Origin: JAEKLB01 sp050249235
Lineage (GTDB): Bacteria; Actinomycetota; Acidimicrobiia; Acidimicrobiales; CADCSY01
Reading direction: 5' to 3'
DNA length: 64,000 nt
Assembly (NCBI GenBank): GCA_050249235.1
Contig: JBFWQW010000002.1
Span: 1-64,000, forward strand
The translations under genes and the position numbers were made by a program. Positions 23,922-31,978 of the stretch are shown here, piece by piece; position 1 is the first letter of the stretch, and every line of letters starts with the position of its first letter. Below the pieces are notes generated by a model, which searched no databases, was not told where the DNA came from, and saw only the letters and a program-made list of their open reading frames with translations.

Positions 23922-24842
23922 TCAGATCCCGGATCGCAGCAGCTCGTCGAGCGCCATCGCGGCGAACAGGAGCGTGAGGTAGGTGATCGACCAGGTGAAC
24001 ATGCGCATCGCCACCTGGGGCGTCGGCTCCCGCAGCAGCCGCACCGCGAACCAGGTGAACGCCGCGCCGAGCCCGACGGCGGCCACGCCGTAGAGCGGCC
24101 CGAGGCCGGCCGCCCAGCCGAAGGCCAGCGTGAGGGCCCAGAGGATCAGTGTGTAGCGCAGGATGCGCAGCGCGGTCGTGTGCAGCGACGCCACGACAGG
24201 GAGCATCGGCACCGACGCGGCCTCGTAGTCGTCGCGGTAGCGGACCGCGAGGGCCCAGAAGTGCGGCGGCGTCCAGAAGAAGATCACCGCGAAGAGGTAG
24301 ACGGGCGCCCAGTCGAGCGAGTCCCGCACCGCGGCCCAGCCCACGAGGACGGGAACGGCGCCGGCCGCCCCGCCGATGACGATGTTGCTGGTGGACGTCC
24401 GCTTCAGCCACAGCGTGTAGACGAAGACGTAGAAGAGCGTGGCGCTCACGGCCAGCAGGGCGCTGAGCAGGTTGACCGTCAGCCACAGCAGCCCGAAGGC
24501 GGCGACCTCGAGCCCGATCGCGAACACCAGGGCGTCCCGGGGCCGGATGGCGCCCGTGACGAGCGGCCGGTGCCGGGTGCGGCGCATGAGCTGGTCGATG
24601 TCGCGGTCGATGAACATGTTGATGGCGTTGGCACCGCCCGCGGCCAGGGTGCCCCCGACGACGGTGGCGAGGATGAGCCAGGGCGAGGGGAGCCCCCCCT
24701 CGGCGACCACCATGGTCGGGACCGTCGTCACGAGCAGCAGCTCGATGATCCGGGGCTTCGTGAGCGCCACGTAGGAGCCGACGGTCGACCAACCGCCAGC
24801 CCGGACCCGTCCCCGTTCGCTGGCGACGAGCTGCGGCTGCAC
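23922..24842 (-). CDS. ctaB: Protoheme IX farnesyltransferase (heme O synthase)
   Basis: 306 residues, nine helices of the UbiA prenyltransferase superfamily. The two Asp-rich motifs are NAINMFIDRDIDQLM (about 83-97) and VRYRDDYEAASVPMLPV (about 208-224). It adds a farnesyl group to heme B, the first step to heme A for CtaD. GTG start at 24842, with minus-strand TAGGCT (24851-24856) 8 nt upstream, so probably leaderless. It is divergent from ctaA across 68 bp, and its stop is 113 bp upstream of the oxidase operon start, on the same strand. Confidence 0.94.
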   Translation of the reverse strand: MQPQLVASERGRVRAGGWSTVGSYVALTKPRIIELLLVTTVPTMVVAEGGLPSPWLILATVVGGTLAAGGANAINMFIDRDIDQLMRRTRHRPLVTGAIRPRDALVFAIGLEVAAFGLLWLTVNLLSALLAVSATLFYVFVYTLWLKRTSTSNIVIGGAAGAVPVLVGWAAVRDSLDWAPVYLFAVIFFWTPPHFWALAVRYRDDYEAASVPMLPVVASLHTTALRILRYTLILWALTLAFGWAAGLGPLYGVAAVGLGAAFTWFAVRLLREPTPQVAMRMFTWSITYLTLLFAAMALDELLRSGI

Positions 24843-24898
24843 GAGGGCCGAGCCTAGGAGACACAGCTCGCGACCCGGAACTCCGCGGGAGGGCTACA

Positions 24899-24904
24899 TA
24901 CCAT
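24899..24904 (+). promoter_or_regulatory. Probable -10 element (TACCAT) for ctaA
   Basis: TANNNT hexamer 6 nt before the GTG at 24911; no Shine-Dalgarno. It shares a 68-bp divergent region with the ctaB -10 element at 24851-24856. Confidence 0.5.
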
Positions 24905-24910
24905 CGGGCC

Positions 24911-25939
24911 GTGCCCTACGACCCGCCGGCTCCGGGCGCCCGGACGGGGCTGTCGCCCGTGGCCTACCGCCGCATCACCCTGGTCGCGCTGACGTCGCTG
25001 GCCGTGATCGTGGTGACCGGCGCGGCGGTTCGCCTCACGGGCTCGGGCCTGGGCTGCAGCGACTGGCCGACGTGCGAGCAGGGCCAGCTGGCCCCGGCCG
25101 ACCTCCGGGACGCGCCCGCCATGGTCGAGTTCGTCAACCGCACGATCACCGGGGTGGTGTCGGTGGCCGTGATCCTCGCCGTGCTCGGGTCGCTGGTCCG
25201 CCGGCCCCGGCGCCGCGACCTCACCCGGCTCTCGGTCGGGCTGGTCGTGGGCGTGCTGGCCCAGATCGTGCTCGGCGGCCTCGTCGTCCTCCTCGACCTC
25301 TCGCCCCGCCTCGTCATGGCCCACTTCGCCCTCTCGATGGTGATCGTGTGGAACGCCGTCGTCCTGCACCACCGGGCCGGGCTGCCCGACCTCGACGACC
25401 CGGCGCCGATGGCACCCCTACCGAGCGGATCGCCAGCGGCCGCATGGCGCCCGGGCGCGGCGCGACGGCTGGACCGGCTCACGCGGGGCGTGGTGGCGGC
25501 CGCCGCGGTCGTGGTGCTCACCGGCACGGTCGTCACCGCGGCCGGTCCCCACGCCGGCGACGAGCAGGCCTCCCGTCTCGACCTGCCGGTCGCCGACGTG
25601 GCGCGCGTCCACGGCATCGCCGTGCTGGTCCTGCTGGCGGTCGTGCTGGCGGCCGCCCACGTGGTCCGGGCACCCGGCGCCCCGGTGGAGCGGCGCGAGC
25701 AGGTCGCGCGGCTGCTCTGGGTGCTCGTGGCCCAGGCCGCCGTCGGCTACACGCAGTACTTCACGGACGTCCCGCCGCTCCTCGTCGGGATCCACATCTG
25801 CGGTGCCCTCGCGGTGTGGATCGGCGCCGTCCAGCTCCGGCTGGAGAGCGCCCTCCCCCGCGCCGCCGGGTCCCGGCGCCCGGACGCCCCCTACCGGGCG
25901 CCCGACGGCGCCGACCTGAGCGCCGTGGGACCGGCATGA
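24911..25939 (+). CDS. ctaA: Heme A synthase (COX15/CtaA)
   Basis: 342 residues, eight helices in two four-helix halves. TGAAVRLTGSGLGCSDWPTC is the family signature of the first half, with the disulfide-region Cys pair; heme-ligand His residues are in NRTITGVVSV (replaced region), MAHFALSMVIVW, RVHGIAVLVL and GIHICGALAVW. It converts heme O to heme A in the membrane, following CtaB, whose gene is divergent. A 25-residue Pro/Ala linker at about 165-190 joins the halves. The C-terminal tail is disordered. The stop overlaps clpS by 4 nt (ATGA), an unusual pairing of unrelated functions in one transcript. Confidence 0.92.
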   Translation: MPYDPPAPGARTGLSPVAYRRITLVALTSLAVIVVTGAAVRLTGSGLGCSDWPTCEQGQLAPADLRDAPAMVEFVNRTITGVVSVAVILAVLGSLVRRPRRRDLTRLSVGLVVGVLAQIVLGGLVVLLDLSPRLVMAHFALSMVIVWNAVVLHHRAGLPDLDDPAPMAPLPSGSPAAAWRPGAARRLDRLTRGVVAAAAVVVLTGTVVTAAGPHAGDEQASRLDLPVADVARVHGIAVLVLLAVVLAAAHVVRAPGAPVERREQVARLLWVLVAQAAVGYTQYFTDVPPLLVGIHICGALAVWIGAVQLRLESALPRAAGSRRPDAPYRAPDGADLSAVGPA

Positions 25940-26223
25940 GCACGGCGCCGGTCGAGGTCCACGACCCGACGGTCGACGACGTCGCCGACCTCGACACGCC
26001 CTGGATCGTCCTCGTGTGGAACGACCCCATCAACCTCATGTCCTACGTGACCCACGTGTTCCAGAAGCTGTTCGGCTACAGCCGGGAGAAGGCCACGGCC
26101 CTGATGCTCGACGTCCACGAGAAGGGCCGGGCGGTGGTGTCGAACGGGACGCGTGAGCGGTGCGAGCTCGACGTCTTCCGCCTCCACGAGCACGGCCTCT
26201 GGGCGACGATGCAGCAAGACTGA
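25936..26223 (+). CDS. clpS: ATP-dependent Clp protease adaptor ClpS
   Basis: 95 residues. TPWIVLVWNDPINLMSYVTHVFQKLFGYS is the core (split: WNDPINLMSYV and FQKLFGYSREKA), with the N-degron pocket residues in NDPINLM and the later VHEKGRAVV and EHGLWATMQ. ClpS binds N-terminal destabilising residues and delivers substrates to ClpA/ClpC-ClpP. The 25-residue N-terminus is the flexible part that engages the ATPase. Start ATG 25936 overlaps the ctaA stop. The next gene is DUF2017, a common companion of clpS in actinobacteria. Confidence 0.93.
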   Translation: MSTAPVEVHDPTVDDVADLDTPWIVLVWNDPINLMSYVTHVFQKLFGYSREKATALMLDVHEKGRAVVSNGTRERCELDVFRLHEHGLWATMQQD

Positions 26224-26268
26224 GCTTCCCTGCGGGAGCGGGCTCGGGTCGAGCGGGAGGGAGCGTTG

Positions 26269-26733
26269 GTGCTGATCGGGCGGCGGGTGCGACGGACCCG
26301 CAAGGGTGACTTCGAGGTCCGCCTGCCCCCCGAGGAGCGCGAGCTGCTCCGGACGGTGGTCCCCCAGCTCGCCGACCTGCTCACCGGCGACCTCGACGAC
26401 CCGGGGCTGCGCCGCCTCTTCCCGACCGCCTACGCCGACGACCCCGAGAGGGACGCCGCCTACCAGCGGCTCGTCCGGGACGAGCTGGCCGACCGGCGGC
26501 GGGCGGCCGCGGCCACGATGGTCGCCAGCGTCGACGCGACCCGACTCGACGAGGCCCAGCTGCACGCCTGGATGGGCGCCGTCAACGACCTCCGGCTCGT
26601 GCTCGGGACCCGCCTCGACGTGAGCGAGGAGACCGACCTGGTTCCCGACCCGGACGACCCCGACGCGCCCCTCCTCGCGCTGTACGGCTACCTCGGGCTC
26701 CTCCTCGAGACCCTGGTCGACGCCGTCTCTTGA
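26269..26733 (+). CDS. DUF2017 protein, companion of ClpS
   Basis: 154 residues from GTG 26269; a TTG directly before it (26266) is also possible, but the GGGAGGGAG ribosome binding site is better placed for the GTG. The protein is all-helical and strongly charged: VRRTRKGDFEVRLPPEER, then LRRLFPTAYADDPERDAAY, and a C-terminal DAPLLALYGYLGLLLETLV. DUF2017 proteins sit next to clpS in most actinobacteria, so a role in ClpS-dependent proteolysis is likely but not shown. It is 45 bp downstream of clpS in the same direction and just ahead of tRNA-Glu. Confidence 0.85.
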   Translation: MLIGRRVRRTRKGDFEVRLPPEERELLRTVVPQLADLLTGDLDDPGLRRLFPTAYADDPERDAAYQRLVRDELADRRRAAAATMVASVDATRLDEAQLHAWMGAVNDLRLVLGTRLDVSEETDLVPDPDDPDAPLLALYGYLGLLLETLVDAVS

Positions 26734-26783
26734 GCGTGGGCCGGCCGCCGCCCGCCTCGTAGAGTGCGGGCCGGTCCGCACCG

Positions 26784-26859
26784 GCCCCCATCGTCCAGCG
26801 GCCCAGGACGCCGCCCTTTCAAGGCGGTAACACGGGTTCGAATCCCGTTGGGGGTGCCA
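26784..26859 (+). tRNA. tRNA-Glu (anticodon UUC)
   Basis: 76 nt with encoded CCA. Acceptor stem GCCCCCA pairs with TGGGGGT (last pair G-U); the anticodon stem CCGCC/GGCGG closes loop CTTTCAA, giving anticodon TTC; the T arm is CGGGTTCGAATCCCG. It lies 50 bp after DUF2017. The 258 bp from here to the acyl-CoA dehydrogenase contain an 11-bp inverted repeat (GGTCACGACGG at 26920-26930 with CCGTCGTGACC at 27029-27039) and no supported gene. Confidence 0.97.
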
Positions 26860-27117
26860 GACCGCTCGGCGGGCCGTCCCGGGTCGACGGGCTCGTCCGG
26901 GTTCGATGGGCTGCTCCGGGGTCACGACGGTTGCGGACGCCGTTCTGGATCCGACGGAGAGGTCCGACGGCGAGGATCCGGCGGGCCGCGGCTCCGTGCG
27001 CCCGGAGGCAGCGGGGAGGCTGCCGGAGCCGTCGTGACCAACCGCCCACGCGTCGAGCGGGCCGGTGGCGCGATCATGGCGGTGGACCCGGCGCCGAGCC
27101 GGTCCGGGAGGGGACGC

Positions 27118-28434
27118 ATGGCCGTCACGCAGCGCGACGAGGAGACCGAGAGCGTCGAGGCGTTCAGCGCCCGGGTGCGGGCGTGGGCGGCCGAGCACCT
27201 GACGCCGATCGGCGCCACCGGGGCCGACGACCGGGTGGGCCGGGCCATGGAGGCGGCGGGCGTCGACCCGACCGGCTTCGGCGCGCGGGGCCGCTTCCTC
27301 CTGCGGCTCATGGACGACGCCGGCTTCGGCGGCCTCGGCTTCCCGAAGGCCTACGGCGGTCAGGGGCTGACGCCCGCCCACCTCCGCGCCTTCAACGCCG
27401 CGGTGGCCGACTACGACATGGCCGCCCTCGGCGGGTTCACGCTCACGCTCGGCATGAACGCGCCCGCGATGCTCGAGTACGGGACGGAGGAGCAGAAGCG
27501 GCGCTACCTGCCCCGCATGTTCCGCGGCGAGGACGTGTGGATCCAGCTGCTGTCCGAGCCGACCGGCGGCTCCGACCTGGCCAGCGCCATCACCCGGGCC
27601 GACCGCGACGGCGACGAGTGGGTCATCAGCGGCTCGAAGATCTGGACCAGCGGCGCCGACCACTCCGACATGGGGATGATCGTCGCCCGCACCAACTGGG
27701 AGGCCCCCAAGCACCGCGGCCTCAGCGTGTTCATCGTGCCGATGGACGCGCCCGGCCTCACGATCGTCCCGCTGCGCCTCGTGAGCGGCCAGACCGGCTT
27801 CTGCCAGGAGTTCTTCGACGACGTCCGGGTCCCTGCCGACGCGCTGCTCGGCGACCTCAACGAGGGCTGGGGCATCGCCTCCCGGCTCCTCGTCCACGAG
27901 CGCAACGTCCTCAACGGCGGCTCGGAGTACTACCTCCCGCCCGGCGGCGGGTTCGCCGCCATGATGACGGGGGGCGCAACCCGACGGGACGACCTGGTCG
28001 AGCTGGCCCTCGCCACCGGGCAGGCCGGCGACCCCCACGTCCGCCAGCTCGTGGCCGAGGCCTACGTGAACGGCAAGGTCGGCGGCCAGTCCGGCCCGCG
28101 CGTCGTGGCGGCGATGAGCAAGGGCCTGATGCCGCCAGCGGCGAGCTCGATCCTCAAGCTCATCAACTCCAACCACGCGGTGCGCCGGTCGGACATCGCC
28201 ATGGAGCTGGTCGGGTCGTCGGCGGTGGCGTGGAAGCCGGACGACCTGGCCTCCAAGGCGAGGGGCATCGGCTACCTGTCCCGGCAGACCGCGGCGCTCG
28301 TCAGCGGCACGAGCGAGATCCAGCGGAACATCATCAGCGAGCGGGTGCTCGACCTCCCCCGGGAGGCCGCGCCCGACCGGGAGATGCCGTTCAACCAGGT
28401 GCGTCACAACACCATGCCGTCCAACCGGAGCTGA
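27118..28434 (+). CDS. Acyl-CoA dehydrogenase family protein
   Basis: 438 residues. FAD-dependent alpha,beta-dehydrogenation of an acyl-CoA thioester is expected. N-terminal helical domain (about 1-135) ends in LGMNAPAMLEYGTEEQKRRY; the middle beta domain has IQLLSEPTGGSDLAS (FAD and substrate loop) and GSKIWTSGADHSD; the C-terminal domain carries SGTSEIQRNIISERVL. The canonical catalytic Glu of the SCAD/MCAD group is not obvious from the alignment by eye. An ~45-residue insert after NEGWGIASRLLVHER is longer than usual. The ATG at 27118 has a GGGAGGGGAC ribosome binding site. It is convergent with a second acyl-CoA dehydrogenase gene and they likely work in the same oxidation or desaturation route. 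Confidence 0.88.
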   Translation: MAVTQRDEETESVEAFSARVRAWAAEHLTPIGATGADDRVGRAMEAAGVDPTGFGARGRFLLRLMDDAGFGGLGFPKAYGGQGLTPAHLRAFNAAVADYDMAALGGFTLTLGMNAPAMLEYGTEEQKRRYLPRMFRGEDVWIQLLSEPTGGSDLASAITRADRDGDEWVISGSKIWTSGADHSDMGMIVARTNWEAPKHRGLSVFIVPMDAPGLTIVPLRLVSGQTGFCQEFFDDVRVPADALLGDLNEGWGIASRLLVHERNVLNGGSEYYLPPGGGFAAMMTGGATRRDDLVELALATGQAGDPHVRQLVAEAYVNGKVGGQSGPRVVAAMSKGLMPPAASSILKLINSNHAVRRSDIAMELVGSSAVAWKPDDLASKARGIGYLSRQTAALVSGTSEIQRNIISERVLDLPREAAPDREMPFNQVRHNTMPSNRS

Positions 28435-28497
28435 CCGCCGGACCACGGTCATGCCGATTTGTCCCCGGAAGGGGCCGGGTGGCTGTGCCGAGGAGGG

Positions 28498-29625
28498 CTA
28501 CATGCCGAGGAGGGTGGCGACCCGCTCCCGGTGCTGGCGGGGCGAGCCGTAGAGCGCGGCGTTCTGGGTGATCCGGCGAAGGTAGACGTGCAGGTCGTGG
28601 TCCCAGGTGACCCCGATGCCGCCGTGGAGCTGCACGCAGTCCTGGGCGATGGCCGGGCCGCGGTCGCCGATGTAGGCCTTGGCCACGCTCACGAGCTCGG
28701 CCGCGTCGTCGGCGCCCGACGCCACCGCCCTGGCGCTGGCCGTCGCCGTCGCGAAGCAGCCCTCGAGCGACGTCTTCATCTCGGCCAGCCGGTGCTTGAG
28801 GGCCTGGTACGACCCGATGGGCCGGCCGAAGGCGACGCGATCGCGCGCGTACTCGAGCGTGAACTCGAAGACCCGCTGGGTGGCGCCAACCGTCTCCGCG
28901 TTCTGGATGACCAGGGCCACCTGGAGCTGGCGCTCGACGTCGGCACCGGCCCCGCCGGCGGTGCCGAGGAGCGCCGAGCCCGGGAGCCGGACCCCCTCGA
29001 AGGCGACCTCGCCGAACCGGCGCACGAGGTCGAGCGACTCCAGCGCTGACACCGTGACGCCGGCCGTGCCCCTCGGCACGACGAACTGCGACAGCCCCTC
29101 CCCCGTGCGGGCGGTGACGAGGAACCAGTCGGCCACCGCGGCGTCCTGCACGAACGACTTGGCGCCGTCGAGCACCCAACCGCCGTCGGCGGGCTCGGCC
29201 CGCAGCCGCACCCCCGTCGCGTCCCAACGGCCGTCGCCCTCGTCGAACGCCCAGGTGGCGATGGCCTCGCCCGCGGCCAGCGGGGGCAGGAGCTCGTCGC
29301 GCTGCTCGGCCGTCCCGGCCCGGGCCACGGCGTCGGCGACCACGTTGACCGGCAGCAGCGGGCCCGGGGCGATCAGGCGGCCGACCTCCTCGGCGACGAG
29401 GGCCAGGTCGAGCAGGCCGTTCCCACCCACCGAGCCGCCACCCTGCTCCTCGGGCACGAGCATCGCCGTCCACCCCAGCGCCGCGCCCTGCCGCCACTTC
29501 TCGCGGTCGAAGCCGTCGGCGCTCTCGTGGAGCTCGCGCACGCTCGTGAGCGGGCTCTCCGCCTCGAGGAAGCGCCTCGTGGTCTCCACGAACAGCTGCT
29601 GGTCGTCGTTCAGCTCGAGATCCAC
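28498..29625 (-). CDS. Acyl-CoA dehydrogenase family protein
   Basis: 375 residues. N-terminal VDLELNDDQQLFVETTRRFL opens the helical domain; PEEQGGGSVG and AFDEGDGRW lie in the FAD/substrate region; the C-terminal domain has ERVAFGRPIGSYQALKHRLA-like sequence (DRVAFGRPIGSYQALKHRLA) and QLHGGIGVTWDHDLHVYLRR, which is typical of the IVD/FadE-like group, often half of a heteromeric dehydrogenase used on sterol side chains or branched acyl-CoAs. The start is GTG 29625 (or 29628), with a GAAGGGTGGGG leader. The two neighbouring dehydrogenases face each other, so they are not one transcript. Confidence 0.88.
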   Translation of the reverse strand: MDLELNDDQQLFVETTRRFLEAESPLTSVRELHESADGFDREKWRQGAALGWTAMLVPEEQGGGSVGGNGLLDLALVAEEVGRLIAPGPLLPVNVVADAVARAGTAEQRDELLPPLAAGEAIATWAFDEGDGRWDATGVRLRAEPADGGWVLDGAKSFVQDAAVADWFLVTARTGEGLSQFVVPRGTAGVTVSALESLDLVRRFGEVAFEGVRLPGSALLGTAGGAGADVERQLQVALVIQNAETVGATQRVFEFTLEYARDRVAFGRPIGSYQALKHRLAEMKTSLEGCFATATASARAVASGADDAAELVSVAKAYIGDRGPAIAQDCVQLHGGIGVTWDHDLHVYLRRITQNAALYGSPRQHRERVATLLGM

Positions 29626-29723
29626 CACCCCACCCTTCGGTCGTCGCTCACCGTAGCGATCCGGACCGGTGCGACGACCTGCCAAGTGACTGGTCACCGC
29701 AGCCGGGGCGACCGGGCAGTCCC

Positions 29724-29774
29724 CGAACTCGGTGCGCCGGTCACCGCTCAGCGGCGATGACCGCACCGAGTTCG
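29724..29774. terminator. Long hairpin upstream of the acyl-CoA dehydrogenase gene
   Basis: Perfect 13-bp arms (CGAACTCGGTGCG at 29724-29736 with CGCACCGAGTTCG at 29762-29774) enclose an inner imperfect stem (CCGCT-C-AGCGG). It lies 88 nt past the stop of the 29862-30479 gene and 99 nt before the GTG of the dehydrogenase on the same strand, so it is probably a terminator for the XRE operon. The rest of 29626-29861 holds no gene. Confidence 0.5.
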
Positions 29775-29861
29775 AGGGAGGTGGCGGTCGACGCCTTCGT
29801 CCCGGCCGGGTGTCACCGGTCGGGGCGCACCTGCGGGGCCGCTCGGCGTGGGCCGAGAGGG

Positions 29862-30479
29862 TCAGCGGCTAGGCCCACCCGGTCGGGCGCCCGTCCTCGA
29901 CGGCGGATGGCGGGCCAGGCCGGCGAGGAGCGACCGAACCGGGGCGGCGAGGGCGGCGGCCGACGTGGGGCACGTCACCACCCCCTCGATGGCCCGCTCC
30001 CGCCACTGCCGGCGGCGGCCGTGGCGGAGCTGGTCGGCGTAGCCGGCCACGGTCACGAGCGCGGCCAGGCGGCTCGGGCCCGGTTCGTAGGGGTTCACCG
30101 GGCCGCCTGAGCTCATCGACCGCTCGTCGAACGGCCCGTCGAGCAGGCCCTCGTCGTCGAGGCCGCGCCCGAGCTCGAGCACGACCCAGCGGGCCTCGGG
30201 GTGGCGCTCGACGACGATGAACGACCGCCAGACGAGCCCGAGCCGGGCGACCGGCGGGCCCAGCCGGCGACGGGGCCCGGCGTCGGCCCGGCTGGCGCTC
30301 CACCACTCGGCCGCGAGGCTCGCCGGCCCCGGCGTCGGGACGCGGTGGTGATGGGCGTCGAGCCAGGCCGTGATCCCGACGCCGGGCGGCGGCGGATCGG
30401 CGTGGAGCTCGCCCAGGACCTGGTCGAAGGTGGTGCGGAAGGCCGCCGATCGACGCAACCTCCCTCGCAACGACGCCAC
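29862..30479 (-). CDS. Unknown protein of an XRE operon (205 aa)
   Basis: I do not recognise this product. It is rich in Arg, Pro and Gly with a Trp/Arg-rich core: TAWLDAHHHRVPTPGPASL, LGLVWRSFIVVERHPEARWV, LVTVAGYADQLRHGRRRQW. There is a run of three His near residue 43 and one Cys. It is basic and has no signal peptide or membrane segment. The GTG start at 30479 has a GGGAGGGAGAG ribosome binding site. An AT-rich 24-bp palindrome lies 28-51 bp upstream, and an XRE regulator gene precedes it on the same strand, so the regulator probably controls it. The set resembles accessory DNA; toxin-like activity is only a guess from context. Confidence 0.55.
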   Translation of the reverse strand: MASLRGRLRRSAAFRTTFDQVLGELHADPPPPGVGITAWLDAHHHRVPTPGPASLAAEWWSASRADAGPRRRLGPPVARLGLVWRSFIVVERHPEARWVVLELGRGLDDEGLLDGPFDERSMSSGGPVNPYEPGPSRLAALVTVAGYADQLRHGRRRQWRERAIEGVVTCPTSAAALAAPVRSLLAGLARHPPSRTGARPGGPSR

Positions 30480-30506
30480 GACGACTCTCCCTCCCGCCGA
30501 TCCGGG

Positions 30507-30530
30507 GTGCGCTATCTATAGATAGCACAC
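30507..30530. promoter_or_regulatory. AT-rich palindromic operator candidate
   Basis: A perfect 16-bp palindrome, GCTATCTATAGATAGC at 30511-30526, extended by GTG and CAC with one mismatch to 24 bp. It is strikingly AT-rich for this genome and lies between the XRE gene and the 205-residue gene it likely controls. Half-site TGCTA(T/C)C recurs as TGCTACC at the start of the XRE gene itself (about 30797-30830), which fits binding by the same regulator. Confidence 0.55.
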
Positions 30531-30563
30531 TCCTGCACGGGGTTGGCGGCCGGCCGGTCGAGA

Positions 30564-30833
30564 TCAGGGGGCGAGCAGCTCCCGAGGGTCGATGCCCAGA
30601 TGGTCGGCCACCCGCTCCAGGGAGCGCAGGGTGAGGTTCCGCTCGCCCCGCTCGACCCCGCCCATGTAGGTGCGGTGGACGCCGAGCACGTCGGCGAAGG
30701 CCTCCTGGGAGAGACCACGGGCCAGGCGGAGGCGCCGGAGGTTCTGGCCGACCGTTCGCTGCAGGTCACCTTCCACCTCCCAACCGTCCGACGGTGCTAC
30801 TCCCCGATCTACAGACTGATCGGTAGCAGCCAT
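30564..30833 (-). CDS. XRE-family helix-turn-helix regulator
   Basis: 89 residues from the ATG at 30833; an ATG further upstream (30875) would overlap the preceding small gene. An unstructured N-terminal 25 residues precede a complete HTH_3 domain: VGQNLRRLRLARGLSQEAFA, then DVLGVHRTYMGGVERGERNL and TLRSLERVADHLGIDPRELL. The recognition helix is VHRTYMGGVERG. No effector domain is present. It follows a 58-residue gene by 14 bp and precedes the AT-rich palindrome. Its first codons include a nested inverted repeat (TGCTAC...GTAGCA and CCGATC...GATCGG) that could be an autoregulatory site or an mRNA hairpin near the start. Confidence 0.85.
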   Translation of the reverse strand: MAATDQSVDRGVAPSDGWEVEGDLQRTVGQNLRRLRLARGLSQEAFADVLGVHRTYMGGVERGERNLTLRSLERVADHLGIDPRELLAP

Positions 30834-30847
30834 CCCGGCGCAGCCTC

Positions 30848-31024
30848 TCACGACCCGTCGAGGGCGACCGTGCAACCTGGGAAGGACGGCGCCAGGCGGC
30901 CGGTCTCGTCGGCCAACCAGGCCTCGAGGCGGGCCCGGACGGCCTCGGCCAGCGCCCGGGCCTCGGCGTCACCGAGGCCGGCCGGCACCGAAAGCAGGAC
31001 CTGCCACTCTTCCAGGACGACCAT
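30848..31024 (-). CDS. Small acidic protein upstream of XRE regulator (58 aa)
   Basis: Short frame MVVLEEWQVLLSVPAGLGD, then a helix AEARALAEAVRARLEAWLAD and a short tail ending TVALDGS. It is supported by a GAGGTGG ribosome binding site 6-7 nt before the ATG, by codon usage like its neighbours and by tight spacing (14 bp) to the XRE gene. One Cys near residue 51. The fold suggested is beta-alpha with an amphipathic helix. It could bind the XRE protein or the product of 29862-30479, but no family is recognised. Confidence 0.6.
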   Translation of the reverse strand: MVVLEEWQVLLSVPAGLGDAEARALAEAVRARLEAWLADETGRLAPSFPGCTVALDGS

Positions 31025-31208
31025 GCGGACCCACCTCGAGTCTCGGGGACGAGCGGAGACCAGGGGCGATCGACGGATTGCCCGAACGGACGGAGGCGTC
31101 GGCCGCGACCCTACGGAACGGGTGTGACACCCCCCGAGGTCGGGGACCCGGGATGCGTCCGGGTTCGACGGGCACGCTACGCTTCCGCAGCCCGTTGGGC
31201 GCCACTGT

Positions 31209-31286
31209 GGTCCCGTGGTGCAGTTTGGAGTGCACGCCGGCCTGTCAAGCCGGAGGTCGCGGGTTCAAATCCCGTCGGGACCGCCA
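31209..31286 (+). tRNA. tRNA-Asp (anticodon GUC)
   Basis: 78 nt with encoded CCA. Acceptor GGTCCCG pairs with CGGGACC; the anticodon stem GCCGG? closes loop CTGTCAA (stem CCGGC/GCCGG) giving anticodon GTC; T arm CGGGTTCAAATCCCG. It lies 67 bp ahead of tRNA-Phe and both probably share one transcript. Confidence 0.96.
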
Positions 31287-31352
31287 CATGCGAAGTCTGT
31301 CGAGTTGCGCACCTCGAAGGTGTGCAGCTCGGCCGACTTCGGATGGAAGCAC

Positions 31353-31428
31353 GGTCGAGTAGCTCAGTTGGCAGAGCGCGCGCCTGAAAAGCGCGAGGTC
31401 ACCGGATCGACGCCGGTCTCGACCACCA
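31353..31428 (+). tRNA. tRNA-Phe (anticodon GAA)
   Basis: 76 nt with encoded CCA. Acceptor GGTCGAG pairs with CTCGACC; anticodon stem GCGCG?/CGCGC region closes loop CTGAAAA giving anticodon GAA; T arm CCGGATCGACGCCGG. Directly after it is a TTGTCGACTC direct repeat (31442-31451 and 31453-31462) of unknown meaning. Confidence 0.95.
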
Positions 31429-31511
31429 CCAGATCCGTCCTTTGTCGACTCCTTGTCGACTCGGGCGGAACATCCCCGGCTCCGTCGACAGAGAGCGAGA
31501 CGTGACGCCGG

Positions 31512-31775
31512 TCAGGACCGCTCGACCGACACCTGGTCGAGGCAGCGCTGGATCTCCGAGGCGCGGAAGCGGCGGTGGCCGCCGAGGGTCCGGATGGCGG
31601 TGAGCTTGCCGGCCCGGGCCCAGCGGGTGACTGTCTTGGGGTTCACCCGGAACAGACGGGCCACCTCGGCCGGGGTGAGGAGCGCGTCGGGGAGCTCCTG
31701 GCGCTCGGCCGCGGTCAGGTCGATGCGGGTGGACGGGTCGCCGGTCGTCTTCGACGAGGTCTCAATCGACGCCAT
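31512..31775 (-). CDS. bldC: BldC-family DNA-binding protein
   Basis: 87 residues. The MerR-like winged HTH reads LLTPAEVARLFRVNPKTVTR, then WARAGKLTAIRTLGGHRRFR, almost the same as Streptomyces BldC, which binds direct repeats cooperatively and controls entry to development. The N-terminal 25 residues are Ser/Thr-rich and not part of the fold. The start ATG 31775 has a GGGAGA ribosome binding site; an ATG at 31790 lacks one. Although excisionases share this fold and tRNA genes lie beside it, the sequence is BldC and no integrase is present. Confidence 0.9.
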   Translation of the reverse strand: MASIETSSKTTGDPSTRIDLTAAERQELPDALLTPAEVARLFRVNPKTVTRWARAGKLTAIRTLGGHRRFRASEIQRCLDQVSVERS

Positions 31776-31978
31776 TGTCGGGTCTCCCATGACTCTGGTG
31801 GTGGGACGGGCGGGGCCGGGCTGTGCAGCCGATGTCCGTTTGCTGGGGAAACAGTGGCAGACGGCGCCTTTGAGTTGATGGACCCACCTTGCCCGGACCG
31901 CCTGGGAACGATCCGGCCTGCAGGCACGACGGGAACGGCCGGCACGACGTGGCCGGCCGGCCGCGGCAGGATGGGGCC

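Noticed and set aside
29757..30110. Plus-strand frame of 117 residues opposite the XRE operon
   Set aside because: Arg/Gly-rich shadow of the 205-residue gene with no ribosome binding site.
31209..31790. Excisionase-like gene beside tRNA genes, suggesting an integrated element
   Set aside because: The HTH protein is BldC by sequence, no integrase or second tRNA 3' end copy is present, and the flanking genes are core genes.
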